Notes: generated by a model from the sequence alone, not told the origin. DNA of 64,000 nucleotides from Paenibacillus mellifer (GCF_023195895.1 NZ_JALPRK010000008.1:62001-126000), one strand, 5' to 3'; shown: positions 26,479 to 34,960, counted from the stretch's first letter. A program made the numbers and translations.

Positions 26479-27441
26479 TTACGTCGCCGGCTGCAAATAA
26501 CGTTTAAACCACGCCGAAATCTCCTTCAGCCGGCGAATCCGGTGCGCCGGTTTGCCCGAGCGGGACAACTCGTGGTTTTCGCCTTTAAACAGGCATAACC
26601 GCGACTCCACGCCGTGCATTTTCAAAGCGGTAAACATTTGCAGCGCCTCCGCCTGCCAGCACCGGAAATCTTCGTCGGAATGGAGAAACAAGGTTGGGGT
26701 CTGCACGCGGTCTGCATACTTCAGCGGAGACTGTTCCCACATGCGCTCCACTCCGTCCCATGGCGTCGAAGCGGTTTGATCCATGGCGAAATAATAGCCG
26801 ATATCGGTGGTACAGCACATCGAGATCCAATTGGAGATGGAGCGCTGCGAGACGGCGGCGGCAAACCGCTGCGTATGACCGATGATCCAGTTCGTCATGA
26901 ACCCGCCGTAGCTGCCGCCGGTAACGCCCAGCCGCTGCGGGTCGATCGCGGGGTAAGCCGCCAAAGCCCGATCGGTGAATTCCATCAGGTCATCGTAATC
27001 GATCGTGCCGTAACGGCCGCGAATATCAGCAAAATCGTCCCCGCGTCCATCCCCGCCCCGCGGATTGCTGTATAACACGAAGTATCCTTCACTCGCCCAT
27101 AGCTGCATTTCATGGAAAAACACGGTTCCGTATGCGGTTTTCGGTCCGCCGTGAATGTTCAGGATCGCCGGATAGGTTCGCCCCGCCTCATAATCCTTCG
27201 GCAACAATGCCCAGCCGTCAATCTCCACGCCGTCCTTGTTCACGAAGTTGAGCGGCTGCGGAACTGCAACGTATTTACCATGCAGGATCGGATCATTGAA
27301 TTGTCTCTCTGGATTGCTGGTTTTCACACCATATGCGGCATAGCTCCCGTTCGGCGAGAGTTGTACGGCCGACAGGAAACGATACCCGGTAAAGTCGTCA
27401 GGCTGCAGCGCTTCCGCTTCTGATCCACTCCTTTCCGGCAT
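26479..27441 (-). CDS. S9 family prolyl oligopeptidase-like hydrolase lacking its beta-propeller
   Basis: 320 residues from the ATG at 27441 (weak ribosome binding site). Normal acylaminoacyl-peptidase-type S9 enzymes are about 650 residues with a gating beta-propeller between a short N-terminal segment and the catalytic domain. Here residues 10-43 ('DDFTGYRFLSAVQLSPNGSY' region) match the N-terminal start of such proteins. The chain then passes directly to the pre-catalytic segment ('QFNDPILHGKYVAVPQPLNF', from 47) and the alpha/beta-hydrolase domain (about 70-320). The catalytic triad is intact: Ser177 in 'GGSYGGF', Asp258 in 'HSDEDFRC', His290 in 'KGENHELS'. The reading frame is open throughout, so about 300 residues seem to have been lost in frame. 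It may be an active but ungated peptidase/esterase, or a decaying gene. Confidence 0.8.
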   Translation of the reverse strand: MPERSGSEAEALQPDDFTGYRFLSAVQLSPNGSYAAYGVKTSNPERQFNDPILHGKYVAVPQPLNFVNKDGVEIDGWALLPKDYEAGRTYPAILNIHGGPKTAYGTVFFHEMQLWASEGYFVLYSNPRGGDGRGDDFADIRGRYGTIDYDDLMEFTDRALAAYPAIDPQRLGVTGGSYGGFMTNWIIGHTQRFAAAVSQRSISNWISMCCTTDIGYYFAMDQTASTPWDGVERMWEQSPLKYADRVQTPTLFLHSDEDFRCWQAEALQMFTALKMHGVESRLCLFKGENHELSRSGKPAHRIRRLKEISAWFKRYLQPAT

Positions 27442-27568
27442 TTTATCCCATTCTACTATGCAGGGGTCCGGAACAAAAGAAGCGATGCTGAAATCAATAA
27501 AAAAGACCTTCCCCGACAAAGATCGGTGTAGGTCATTCGAAATTGGAAGGGTACTTATGTCCGATTTA

Positions 27569-29026
27569 CTATTTGGGCTTGGCGGTCGAGTCCGGCGTTT
27601 CGCCAACATCCTCCCGTGCTTCGCGACTCCCCGTAATCTCCTCCGCCGCTTCCATTAGCGGCGCGGCGATCCGTGGTTGCGCGGACCGCACCGTTCCTCG
27701 GGCCCATCTCTCTTTCACCCAGTAGATCCCGGCGAGCAGCGCAACCAGACTGAACCCGACCACCAGTCCCGTTCCCTGTCCGGAAATGAAGGGCATGCTC
27801 ACGATGATTCCGACCATACCGATGAGACCGGCCCAAGACGTATAAGGATAACCCGGAAGCTGACAGGCCGCTTCAGGAGAGCAAGGCGTCGTACGCCGCC
27901 AGCGATAGTGGGAGGCCAGGATGATAAAGTAGGAGAACAACAGCGAAAAACCGCCGCAGCTGACCAGGAAGAGGTAAACCTGCTGAGGAAGCAAGTAACC
28001 CATGGCCAGGCCGAACAGCATCGCGGCGCCGGAGAACAGGATGCCCTTGTACGGGATATCCTGCCGATCTTTCATCCATGCGGGAGCGTGGCCTTCCGCC
28101 GCCAGCGAACGCAGCATCCGGGCAAGACCAAACGTCGAGGCCAGCATGGTGGACAGAATCGCCGTGATCATCACGATATTGATCAACATCCCGGCCCATC
28201 CCATCCCCCAACGGGTCAGGGCCAATACCAGCGGGCTTTGGTCCGCGATCATCCCCTGCGTCGGATACAACATGAGAATCACGGCGATGGCGGCGATATA
28301 AAGAGCCACCAAGCTGACCAAGGTCATATTAATGGCCCGGGGAATCGTCTTCTTCGGGTTCTCGACCTCGGAAGCGGCCAAACCGATCACCTCAAATCCG
28401 GCGTAGGTGAAAATTACGATCAGCATACTTCCGGCAATCCCCGCAAATCCGCCGGGAAACCATGCTACGCCTCGCAGTTCACCCGCGCTTGCGGCCGGAG
28501 TCCCGGGAACCCAGCCTGCGATCAGAGCCAGTCCGATCACGATAAACCCGACGATCGCCAGCAACTTGACCGCCGCCAGACCGCTTTCAAGCTTGCTCAG
28601 GTAGTCGGCGCCAAGCAAATTAAGCAGCGTGATCCCCACAATAATGAGCATGCCCATGGCAATCTCCGGGAAGTTCGGAAACCACTCCCGAAGAAAGGTC
28701 GACGCAGCAATCGATTCGCTGGACATCGCCAGAATCAAGCCGACCCAATACACCCAGCCGGTGATAAATCCGACGCCCCGGCCAAAGCTGCGTTCGGCAT
28801 AAGTGCGGAACGAACCGGGCACCGGATCGGCTGCCGTCATCTCCGATAAGGCATAGAGAATCACGTAGACCAGCAAACCACCCAGGATGTACGAAAACAA
28901 GATACTGGGACCGGCGGCTTTGATCGCCACGCCCGATCCGAGAAAAAACGAACCGCCGACCACGGTCCCCAGTGCCAGCATCGTTAAATGAAACGTCGAG
29001 ATCCCTTTTTCGCCCGCCTTGCCCAC
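27569..29026 (-). CDS. APC family amino acid permease
   Basis: A 485-residue polytopic membrane transporter (about 12 helices). The N-terminal 'LTMLALGTVVGGSFFLGSGV' is the substrate- and cation-binding unwound helix 1 of the amino acid-polyamine-cation superfamily; 'YAGFEVIGLAASEVENPKKT' is the conserved helix 6 region. GTG at 29026 is preferred because it lies seven bases from GGAGG; the GTG two codons earlier is too close. The C-terminal 30 residues are hydrophilic. No companion enzyme gene suggests a specific amino acid. Confidence 0.9.
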   Translation of the reverse strand: MGKAGEKGISTFHLTMLALGTVVGGSFFLGSGVAIKAAGPSILFSYILGGLLVYVILYALSEMTAADPVPGSFRTYAERSFGRGVGFITGWVYWVGLILAMSSESIAASTFLREWFPNFPEIAMGMLIIVGITLLNLLGADYLSKLESGLAAVKLLAIVGFIVIGLALIAGWVPGTPAASAGELRGVAWFPGGFAGIAGSMLIVIFTYAGFEVIGLAASEVENPKKTIPRAINMTLVSLVALYIAAIAVILMLYPTQGMIADQSPLVLALTRWGMGWAGMLINIVMITAILSTMLASTFGLARMLRSLAAEGHAPAWMKDRQDIPYKGILFSGAAMLFGLAMGYLLPQQVYLFLVSCGGFSLLFSYFIILASHYRWRRTTPCSPEAACQLPGYPYTSWAGLIGMVGIIVSMPFISGQGTGLVVGFSLVALLAGIYWVKERWARGTVRSAQPRIAAPLMEAAEEITGSREAREDVGETPDSTAKPK

Positions 29027-29096
29027 ATGCACGCCTCCCTGATAAATATAGAAACTATAGGGAGTATTGGCTATTTCAAGCTAAAATATGTCATTC

Positions 29097-29639
29097 TCAC
29101 ATAGTCCCGTTGCGCACGCTCCGCTTGATTTTCCGCATGACCCAGCCGAGATAAATTGCGAAGCCCCAACCCAAAGCGGCCCCAACCGCATATGGAATCG
29201 TTTGGCCTTTATCCCACGCGTGAGAGACGATCCAACCCGTCAAAAGGGTGGCCACGATAGCAACGACGATCAACGAGAACGAGATTGCCCAAACGAATCG
29301 CTGATTTCTGGCCCGCAAGTTTTCCGCGTCGCTGAACGACTCAGGTCGCTCATCCGCATAAGGTTTGCGCCACACATATAGGTTAGACATGCGGCCGACG
29401 TATTCCCAGCCAAACTCCTCGTAGATCTGCTTATAACCTTTCTGAGGGACTGCCTGCAAATCAACGACGTAACGGTATCTTTCCGGGGTTCCCTTGACGA
29501 AGCGCATGGCCATGGAACTCCATTGCCCCACCTTAATTGGATGCCAACCCTCAGCTGCCAATCCCTCGAACCACTGCTCATACTGAGCCGGAACCACATA
29601 ACGAAATGCAGATAATAATTCGACCCTGTTTTCGCTCAT
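29097..29639 (-). CDS. DUF2812 domain-containing membrane protein
   Basis: A 180-residue protein. Residues 5-100 form the soluble DUF2812 domain ('EQWFEGLAAEGWHPIKVGQW', 'YRYVVDLQ', 'YEEFGWEYVGRMSNLYVWRK'). Two hydrophobic helices follow (about 112-132 and 143-165), with a basic tail. It overlaps the PadR gene by 4 bases (ATGA), the standard arrangement for DUF2812 proteins, which may act as partners or effectors of PadR regulation. Biochemical function unknown. Confidence 0.88.
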   Translation of the reverse strand: MSENRVELLSAFRYVVPAQYEQWFEGLAAEGWHPIKVGQWSSMAMRFVKGTPERYRYVVDLQAVPQKGYKQIYEEFGWEYVGRMSNLYVWRKPYADERPESFSDAENLRARNQRFVWAISFSLIVVAIVATLLTGWIVSHAWDKGQTIPYAVGAALGWGFAIYLGWVMRKIKRSVRNGTM

Positions 29640-29953
29640 ATCAATCCCTCCACATTATGATGAAGCTCTTGGATTCGCCTAGCTTCTTCCATCAAGATCT
29701 GTTTGCCCAGCTCCGTGCTTGCATAAAATTTCTTCCGGTCCGCCTCCCGGGTCGGCACGATTAGTCCGTCCTTTTCAAGCTTGCCAAGGCTTTGATAAAT
29801 CGTACCCGCACCAAGAACGATGCGATCGTTCGTGATCTCCTTGACATGCTGCATGATGCCGTACCCGTGCCGCTCTTGCTGGAGAGATAGCAGGATGTAA
29901 AACATCGTTTCGCTCATCGGAACGAACCGCTTTTTCGCGCTCTCGAAATTCAT
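29636..29953 (-). CDS. PadR family transcriptional regulator
   Basis: A 105-residue winged helix-turn-helix repressor. The core is 'FYILLSLQQERHGYGIMQHV' followed by the wing 'AGTIYQSLGKLEKDGLIV' and 'DRKKFYASTELGKQIL', then a short C-terminal dimerisation helix. It is translationally coupled to DUF2812 and preceded by a perfect inverted repeat that should be its operator. It probably represses its own operon and responds to membrane-active or phenolic compounds, as other PadR proteins do; the ligand is unknown. Confidence 0.92.
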   Translation of the reverse strand: MNFESAKKRFVPMSETMFYILLSLQQERHGYGIMQHVKEITNDRIVLGAGTIYQSLGKLEKDGLIVPTREADRKKFYASTELGKQILMEEARRIQELHHNVEGLI

Positions 29954-29980
29954 GTTCCTTCCTCCATATATCGCGCCGTT

Positions 29981-29999
29981 TTATATCACGTTGTGATAT
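29981..29999. promoter_or_regulatory. PadR operator candidate
   Basis: TATATCAC (29981-29988), GTT, GTGATATA (29992-29999): a perfect 8-bp inverted repeat 28 bases ahead of padR. A related half-site, ATCACGTTGCG, follows at 30007-30017. This suits the ATxTxxxxxxAxAT-like palindromes bound by PadR dimers. Confidence 0.75.
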
Positions 30000-30046
30000 A
30001 AATATACATCACGTTGCGCTACACGTCAAACCTCCCAATGTTTTAC

Positions 30047-30076
30047 GAAAAAAGCCGTATCGCCAAAGCGATACGG
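30047..30076 (-). terminator. Terminator of the LysR gene
   Basis: On the minus strand a perfect 10-bp stem GCCGTATCGC / GCGATACGGC with a four-base loop is followed by TTTTTT. It lies 40 bases past the LysR stop. Confidence 0.88.
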
Positions 30077-30115
30077 CAGCGCCGTGATCTATCCTCATTC
30101 GGCTCATTTCCCATT

Positions 30116-31021
30116 TCAGAGGGCGGCTTCACGCCATCGCTCCGCTTGTTCCTGAACCATCGTGACGAATTGATCCAAAGCGGGGGAGCGCCATTTCTTG
30201 CGGTGCAAGGCCAACTGCGTCGCGACTCGCTGGGATGCGTCGTTCCAGTTCAGCTTCACCAGTTTGCCTTCCGCAAGTTCGCTGCGGACGGTGATCAGCG
30301 GCAAGAAGGAAATTCCCAACCCGGACATCACACACTGTTTGATCGCTTCGATGCTCCAGAACTCCAAGTTCGGATCGGGAAAAACGCCGTGGCTGTTCAA
30401 GTAATGCTCAAACAAGGTTCGATAAGAGCAGCCGCTTTCGGTATGCAGGATCGTCTGATCCTTCAGTTGGGCCGGAACGACCTCCGGCTCCCCGCTTAAC
30501 GGATGATCGGCCGGAGCAACCAGAGCCATCGGCTCATGGATGAGCGTTTCGATGTGCAAATCCCGGTCCTCCACCTCCGGCTGCAGCAAGAAGGCCACAT
30601 CCAGCTCTCCCGAACGCACGAAATCCCGTAATTCCCAGCATTGACCCGGCTTTAGCACGATCTGTACCTGGGGATAACGCTGCCTGTATTGACGGATGAC
30701 CTCCGGCAACCGGAACGCGGCCAGCGATTCCGGTGCGCCGATCTTCAGAGAGCCGGCCATTTCGGCTTCCGGGTGCAGCGCGTTTTTGGCCATCTCGTGG
30801 ATCTTGGCGATTTCTTGGGCGTAGGGCAGCAACCGCCGCCCCGCGTCAGTCAAAACGATCCTCCTGCCGATTCGATCGAACAACGGCAAGCCGATTTCCG
30901 CTTCCAGCGCCTGAATTTGCGCCGTGACGCTGGATTGCGCATAATCAAGCTGTTGCGCGGCCCGGGTAAAGCTGCCGGCTTCGACCACCACCAAAAACGT
31001 AAACAAATGACGGGACTCCAT
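30116..31021 (-). CDS. LysR family transcriptional regulator
   Basis: A 301-residue regulator. The start is the ATG at 31021 (AAGG seven bases upstream); the longer frame to 31165 would run into the divergent gene. Residues 2-60 carry the winged helix ('FTFLVVVEAGSFTRAAQQLD', 'AQSSVTAQIQALEAEIGLPL'), and residues 85-300 the effector domain ('AGSLKIGAPESLAAFRLPEV', 'SIEAIKQCVMSGLGISFLPL'). This resembles the CysL/YtlI branch. It diverges from an amino acid exporter gene across 117 bases and probably activates it. Confidence 0.92.
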   Translation of the reverse strand: MESRHLFTFLVVVEAGSFTRAAQQLDYAQSSVTAQIQALEAEIGLPLFDRIGRRIVLTDAGRRLLPYAQEIAKIHEMAKNALHPEAEMAGSLKIGAPESLAAFRLPEVIRQYRQRYPQVQIVLKPGQCWELRDFVRSGELDVAFLLQPEVEDRDLHIETLIHEPMALVAPADHPLSGEPEVVPAQLKDQTILHTESGCSYRTLFEHYLNSHGVFPDPNLEFWSIEAIKQCVMSGLGISFLPLITVRSELAEGKLVKLNWNDASQRVATQLALHRKKWRSPALDQFVTMVQEQAERWREAAL

Positions 31022-31138
31022 AAGTACACCTTTCTTCCATCGGAAATTCAAATGGATAAAATTCGATAATTCTGTTTTTCCTATGGATCTATTATCTGAT
31101 ACGCTAGAAAAAAACACAATGAAAGCAGGAATCGCTCC

Positions 31139-32419
31139 ATGAAGGAAACAAGCAGCAAACTCCAAAAAGGGATTGGCCTGCCGCAGGCCATCGCATTATA
31201 CATCGGCGCCGTACTGGGCTCCGGCGTCTTGATCGTGCCGGGGCTGGCGGCGGAGATGGCCGGACCGGCCTCCTTGCTCGCGTGGGGGTTCATGACGATG
31301 CTGATCTTGCCTATGGCGTTGTCGATGGGACTCCTGTCGGCCAAATATCCGAATGCCGGGGGCGTATCCCATTTCGTAACCTTGGCTTATGGAGAGAAGG
31401 CCGGGACGCTCGTCGGCTGGTTCTTCCTGATGTCGGTGCCGATCGGCGCGCCGGTCGCCGCATTAACCGGCGCCGGATATTTGACCGCAGCGCTCGGTTG
31501 GGGCGAAGGGGCCAAGCTGGGCGTGGCCGCCGCGATGCTGGCCGCCGGGCTGTTGACGAACTGGATCGGCATGCAGCTTGCCGGCAAAATCCAGATCGCC
31601 GTCGTCATCGCGATCGCCTCCGTTCTGATCTTCGCTTTCGGGGCCGCGCTGCCGCGGATGGAAAGCGTCCATTTCACCCCGTTTATGCCGCACGGCTGGC
31701 TCAGCGTCGGTCAAGCAGCTTCCATGCTGTTCTGGTGTTTCATCGGCTGGGAGGCGGTATCGCACATGTCCGAGGAGTTTAAGGATCCGCAAAAGGCGGC
31801 GATCAAAGGAGTGACCGCCGCCGCGATTATCGTAGGAATCTTATATTTTCTGACGGCGTTAGCCACGGTCGGCACGCAAAGTTACTTGAAGGGCGGATCG
31901 GACTCCTCCATGGTCTGGATTATCAGCCAGCCGTTGGGTTCCTGGGGGGGCATCGTCGCCGGGGTTACCGGGCTGTTCATTTGCATGGCTGCGATCATCG
32001 CCTATACCGGTGCTGCTGCCCGGGTCGCTTACGCCATGTCCCGCGAGGGAAATGCACCAAAATGGTGGAACGGGTTATCCCCGCGGTTTCATACGCCAAC
32101 CGGGTCGCTCTTGTTCCTCATGTTCTGCTTTGCCGCGGTCATGCTGCTATACGGAATCGGGGCCGTATCCCTAAGCACGTTGATCCAGTTCCCGAACGCG
32201 ACCTTTATTCTGACGTACATGGGCGGCTGCGCAGCCGGGATCCGGCTCTTGAAAGGCAGCCGTGCCGGCGTCGTCCTCAGTTGGATCTCGTTTGCGGCCA
32301 CGGCCGCCGTATTTCCGTTCACGGGTTGGGCCATGCTCTACCCGCTGCTGGTCACGCTATTGTTTCTCGTGATCCGGCTGCGCTTCAGCCGGCGGAAGGC
32401 CGCATCGCTGGATGCCTAG
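31139..32419 (+). CDS. YjeH-like amino acid exporter (APC superfamily)
   Basis: A 426-residue membrane protein with about 12 helices. It resembles E. coli YjeH, an exporter of L-methionine and branched-chain amino acids: the start 'KGIGLPQAIALYIGAVLGSG', then 'FWCFIGWEAVSHMSEEFKDP' in helix 6, and 'AARVAYAMSREGNAPKWW'. The ATG follows AGGA by eight bases. The divergent LysR regulator is the expected control protein. An alternative would be an importer of the same superfamily; direction of transport cannot be seen from sequence. Confidence 0.87.
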   Translation: MKETSSKLQKGIGLPQAIALYIGAVLGSGVLIVPGLAAEMAGPASLLAWGFMTMLILPMALSMGLLSAKYPNAGGVSHFVTLAYGEKAGTLVGWFFLMSVPIGAPVAALTGAGYLTAALGWGEGAKLGVAAAMLAAGLLTNWIGMQLAGKIQIAVVIAIASVLIFAFGAALPRMESVHFTPFMPHGWLSVGQAASMLFWCFIGWEAVSHMSEEFKDPQKAAIKGVTAAAIIVGILYFLTALATVGTQSYLKGGSDSSMVWIISQPLGSWGGIVAGVTGLFICMAAIIAYTGAAARVAYAMSREGNAPKWWNGLSPRFHTPTGSLLFLMFCFAAVMLLYGIGAVSLSTLIQFPNATFILTYMGGCAAGIRLLKGSRAGVVLSWISFAATAAVFPFTGWAMLYPLLVTLLFLVIRLRFSRRKAASLDA

Positions 32420-32437
32420 CTAGAGACTGGCGGGTCG

Positions 32438-32474
32438 AGGCTACGATGGGCCGGCAAACTGTCCATCGTAGCCT
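32438..32474. terminator. Hairpin between convergent genes, probable terminator
   Basis: Perfect 12-bp inverted repeat AGGCTACGATGG (32438-32449) / CCATCGTAGCCT (32463-32474), 19 bases after the exporter stop. No proper T-run follows (TTGCTCATAT), so it could instead protect the transcript's 3' end. Confidence 0.6.
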
Positions 32475-32477
32475 TGC

Positions 32478-32750
32478 TCATATCCGCCCCTCGTCGAAGT
32501 ACGTGACCTCCGCACCTTTGGCCACGATAGAGCTAATCCCTTCCGGGTAGTACGGCATGAGCGCATCAGCGCGATTCAATTCCACCCAAGCGATGTTTAA
32601 AATCTCGTCCGGACGGGTGATCTCCAGCTCGCCTCCGGCAATTTCCGCCCGGAAGGTAAGCAATATCACATGCTCCTCTTTCTCCCTATGTACGAACTCA
32701 TTAACAGCCACGATCCCGTGCACCTTGACCTCCAGTCCCGTCTCCTTAAG
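32478..32750 (-). pseudogene. 3' fragment of a NUDIX hydrolase gene
   Basis: The readable frame encodes about 90 residues, starting inside the NUDIX box ('LKETGLEVKV') and running through 'VNEFVHREKEEHVILLTFRA' and 'RPDEILNIAWVELNRAD', the second half of the NUDIX fold. The first half, including the glycine and most of the Gx5Ex7RE metal-binding segment, is missing. The upstream end coincides with the stop codon of the neighbouring GNAT gene, so the break lies within a few bases of 32750. A GTG at 32723 with GGAGG five bases upstream could still give an 81-residue product, but it could not form the NUDIX active site. Confidence 0.75.
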
Positions 32751-32752
32751 GG

Positions 32753-33259
32753 TTAGGCTGGGAAAATTTTGCCCATATAATATTCATCGACGTATTTCCC
32801 ATCCATTCGGATGGAATTTCGTTTGACGCCTTCCACTTCAAAACCCATTTTCTTATAAAGTGCAACGGCCCGTTCGTTCGGGACCATCACCGTCAATTCG
32901 AACTTCGTGAGTCCGGTTTGCGAACGCCACGCCTCGGCCGCCTCGAACAAGGAAGTCCCAAGGCCCTTTCCGGTATGGGCTTCAACGATGCCGACGACGA
33001 GGTAACCGACATGCTTCGTTTTGTTGGCGTTCCCGCCGAAAACGGCCAAATAACCTACGAACTCTCCCTGATCCTCCGCCACCAGAATCGTGGATCGGCC
33101 TTCGGTCAGGATCGATTGAATCCGGTCCCGCTGCGCCTCTACCGTCGTGGTCCGTTCCCCGGGTTCATAAAGCATAAATTTCGTTTCCTGATCCAACCGC
33201 AAGCAAAGACGCAAAAAACGCTCGGCGTCGTCCTCCCTGATTTCTCTAATTTCAATCAT
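32753..33259 (-). CDS. GNAT family N-acetyltransferase
   Basis: A 168-residue acetyltransferase. The N terminus is 'MIEIREIREDDAERFLRLCL', motif A is 'VGIVEAHTGKGLGTSLFEAA' (acetyl-CoA loop THTGKGLG type), and the C-terminal motif B is 'VALYKKMGFEVEGVKRNSIR'. The long 'LTKFELTVMVPNERAVALYK' stretch resembles protein N-acetyltransferases of the RimJ/RimL-like branch. GGAG precedes the ATG by eight bases. Its start overlaps the previous gene's stop by 4 bases (ATGA). The stop codon abuts a broken NUDIX gene. Substrate unknown. Confidence 0.88.
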   Translation of the reverse strand: MIEIREIREDDAERFLRLCLRLDQETKFMLYEPGERTTTVEAQRDRIQSILTEGRSTILVAEDQGEFVGYLAVFGGNANKTKHVGYLVVGIVEAHTGKGLGTSLFEAAEAWRSQTGLTKFELTVMVPNERAVALYKKMGFEVEGVKRNSIRMDGKYVDEYYMGKIFPA

Positions 33260-33750
33260 CCGGTTCTCTCCACCTTGAAATGATAAATATGTTGCATTCC
33301 CATTGGTCCCATTCGGGTTAAGCCGCGGTCTTCAAATCCGATTTGAAGGTATAGCCGTTGCGCGGCAAAGTTCCGTGCGTTTACGGCCAGCACGATTTCA
33401 TCGACTTCCGGGAAATACTCCCCCACGAAGGCGGGAAGCTGCAGCATTGCCGCTTTGGCGTACCCTTTTCCCTGTTGCCTGAAGTCGACCGATAAAGCCC
33501 GTAAGATAATGGCCCGAGGATTGTCGACCAACGACGTGATTTCCGCGTTCAGGTGCAGTACGAAGAATCCGACCGCTTCCCCTTCCACCGACAGGATGAC
33601 CACCGGATATCGGTTTGGATCCTGGGCCGCCGCTTCCAAAGCCTCGTCCGGCAGCGCCGTAAACACGACCTGCTCGGAAGGGAGCTCAAATCGTTGGAGC
33701 GCTTCGAAATCCTCCTCGGCATAAAAACGAAGATGCGATCGGCTACTCAT
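33256..33750 (-). CDS. GNAT family N-acetyltransferase
   Basis: A 164-residue acetyltransferase. The start is the ATG at 33750; the larger frame upstream lies inside the cupin gene. Motif A is 'LSVDFRQQGKGYAKAAMLQL' (QxGKGxA acetyl-CoA loop) and motif B 'FAAQRLYLQIGFEDRGL'. It overlaps the cupin gene by 8 bases and the next GNAT gene by 4 bases, making a three-gene translational string (cupin, GNAT, GNAT). Substrate unknown. Confidence 0.85.
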   Translation of the reverse strand: MSSRSHLRFYAEEDFEALQRFELPSEQVVFTALPDEALEAAAQDPNRYPVVILSVEGEAVGFFVLHLNAEITSLVDNPRAIILRALSVDFRQQGKGYAKAAMLQLPAFVGEYFPEVDEIVLAVNARNFAAQRLYLQIGFEDRGLTRMGPMGMQHIYHFKVERTG

Positions 33751-34252
33751 TCTCTTTCCCGCGCTCCTTCGCCGCCCACTTGTCGGCAACCTGGCCCTCG
33801 CCCTTGAAATAATCCACTTGGCTGGAGCTTTCGTAAATTTCCTGATAAGGCAAAACATTAATTTTCCCCGAGTCCGGATACTCGCAGACATCCAGTCCCA
33901 TATTCGTACGAATATCCAGGTACTTGCACGGTTGTTCCGTATGATTAAACAGCTGGTGTGCCCCTGAGGGTCCCATTTCGAAGAATGCGATGTCCCCGGC
34001 CAGTAATTCCTGATGCCCTTCCGGTGTTCGAAGCAACGCGCTCCCCTCCAGAATGACGAAGATTTCCTCGGCATTGCGGTGAAAATGATAAGGATAGGAG
34101 TACTTCCCCGGATCCAACGATCGGATATCGAACGTCAAGTGCTTGGAGCCGGTCAGCTCCGCCAAACGTTCGCTGGTGTGCCAAGCAAACTCCGGAATGG
34201 GCGATTGCTTCAGGTGATACGTAACGCGGTCCGCATGAAAAAGATGTGCCAT
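33743..34252 (-). CDS. Cupin domain-containing protein
   Basis: A 169-residue single-domain cupin. Motif 1 is 'YPYHFHRNAEEIFVILEG' (about residues 53-70, His-x-His and Glu for metal binding) and motif 2 'GDIAFFEMGPSGAHQLFNHT' (about 87-106). Cupins of this size serve as isomerases, dioxygenases or sugar-binding regulators; the C-terminal 40 residues with 'LDVCEYPDSGKINVLPYQ' are not diagnostic. It is the first gene of a cupin-GNAT-GNAT string. Function uncertain. Confidence 0.87.
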   Translation of the reverse strand: MAHLFHADRVTYHLKQSPIPEFAWHTSERLAELTGSKHLTFDIRSLDPGKYSYPYHFHRNAEEIFVILEGSALLRTPEGHQELLAGDIAFFEMGPSGAHQLFNHTEQPCKYLDIRTNMGLDVCEYPDSGKINVLPYQEIYESSSQVDYFKGEGQVADKWAAKERGKENE

Positions 34253-34278
34253 GTTTCTCCCCCTAGATAAAAAATGCC

Positions 34279-34782
34279 TTACAACGAAAAGGTTTGTGCC
34301 AGAACGTCGTGGAGACCGGGCAGCCCCTCGATTTCCACGCTTTCGATCGACTCGACGAATGGAATACCGTGCTGCCGGTAAATCTTCTTCCAGAATGCAA
34401 CGGCAACGGCGTTATTCTGCAACTGCTCCACCCGGATCCGGCCCGAAAGGCGCCGCAAGATTTCGGATACGGCCGTTTCCGCCGTTTTTCGCCCGCGATA
34501 TTTATGCAGCACGAACATCTCCTGCACCGTAAAATCGATATCCTCGGGCACAAACGGCGGTGCGCAAACCAGAATGAATCCGGCTACCTTTCCCGAACAA
34601 TAAATAAAATAAGGATGCAGTTCTTCCCGCTCCAGATAAAGGTACGTGTTCGCCAGATCGAATCTCCCGTCCTCGCCCGGCTCCTCGCCGGTGAAAGCCG
34701 ACAAATCATGCAAGTACAAATTAAACAAATGAAAGAACAGCGACTTTTGAGACGGTAAAATTTCCGCGAGATGAACGTCCAC
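34279..34782 (-). CDS. GNAT family N-acetyltransferase
   Basis: About 167 residues. The GTG at 34782 is chosen because AAGGAGG lies eight bases before it, while the ATG 39 bases earlier has no ribosome binding site. The acetyl-CoA motif is degenerate ('MFVLHKYRGRKTAETAVSEI', with RGRKTA in place of RGxGxG/A), and 'NAVAVAFWKKIYRQHGIPFV' is the C-terminal part. This resembles the predicted-acetyltransferase branch seen with 'LFHLFNLYLHDLSAFTGEEP' near the start. Substrate unknown. It may be co-transcribed with the cupin gene 26 bases downstream. Confidence 0.8.
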   Translation of the reverse strand: MDVHLAEILPSQKSLFFHLFNLYLHDLSAFTGEEPGEDGRFDLANTYLYLEREELHPYFIYCSGKVAGFILVCAPPFVPEDIDFTVQEMFVLHKYRGRKTAETAVSEILRRLSGRIRVEQLQNNAVAVAFWKKIYRQHGIPFVESIESVEIEGLPGLHDVLAQTFSL

Positions 34783-34918
34783 GCTGAACCCCTCCTTGGT
34801 TTCGCGAATTACCTTCCTCATGTGTCCCGGAGATAAATATCCAGGGCTATGATACCCCTGCGGGACAAATATGCGGAGCCGCTTATCCTTCTATCGTGCG
34901 GGCAGGCTCCTTCTAGAT

Positions 34919-34960
34919 AAAAAAATGCCCGGCCTCCGATCGTTTCTTCCTGGGGCCGGG
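34919..34960 (-). terminator. Terminator of the germination operon
   Basis: On the minus strand the stem CCCGGCC / GGCCGGG (34954-34960 with 34928-34934) and an extended imperfect base are followed by TTTTTTT (34919-34925). It lies 45 bases past the gerKC stop. Confidence 0.75.

Noticed and set aside
27677..28849. 390-residue open frame on the plus strand
   Set aside because: It lies wholly antisense to the amino acid permease, is rich in Arg, Gln, His and Pro without any domain, and has no ribosome binding site.
33751..34074. 108-residue N-terminal extension of the GNAT gene at 33256
   Set aside because: It lies within the cupin gene in another frame and has an unnatural Arg/Ser/Trp-rich composition; the ATG at 33750 gives a complete GNAT domain.
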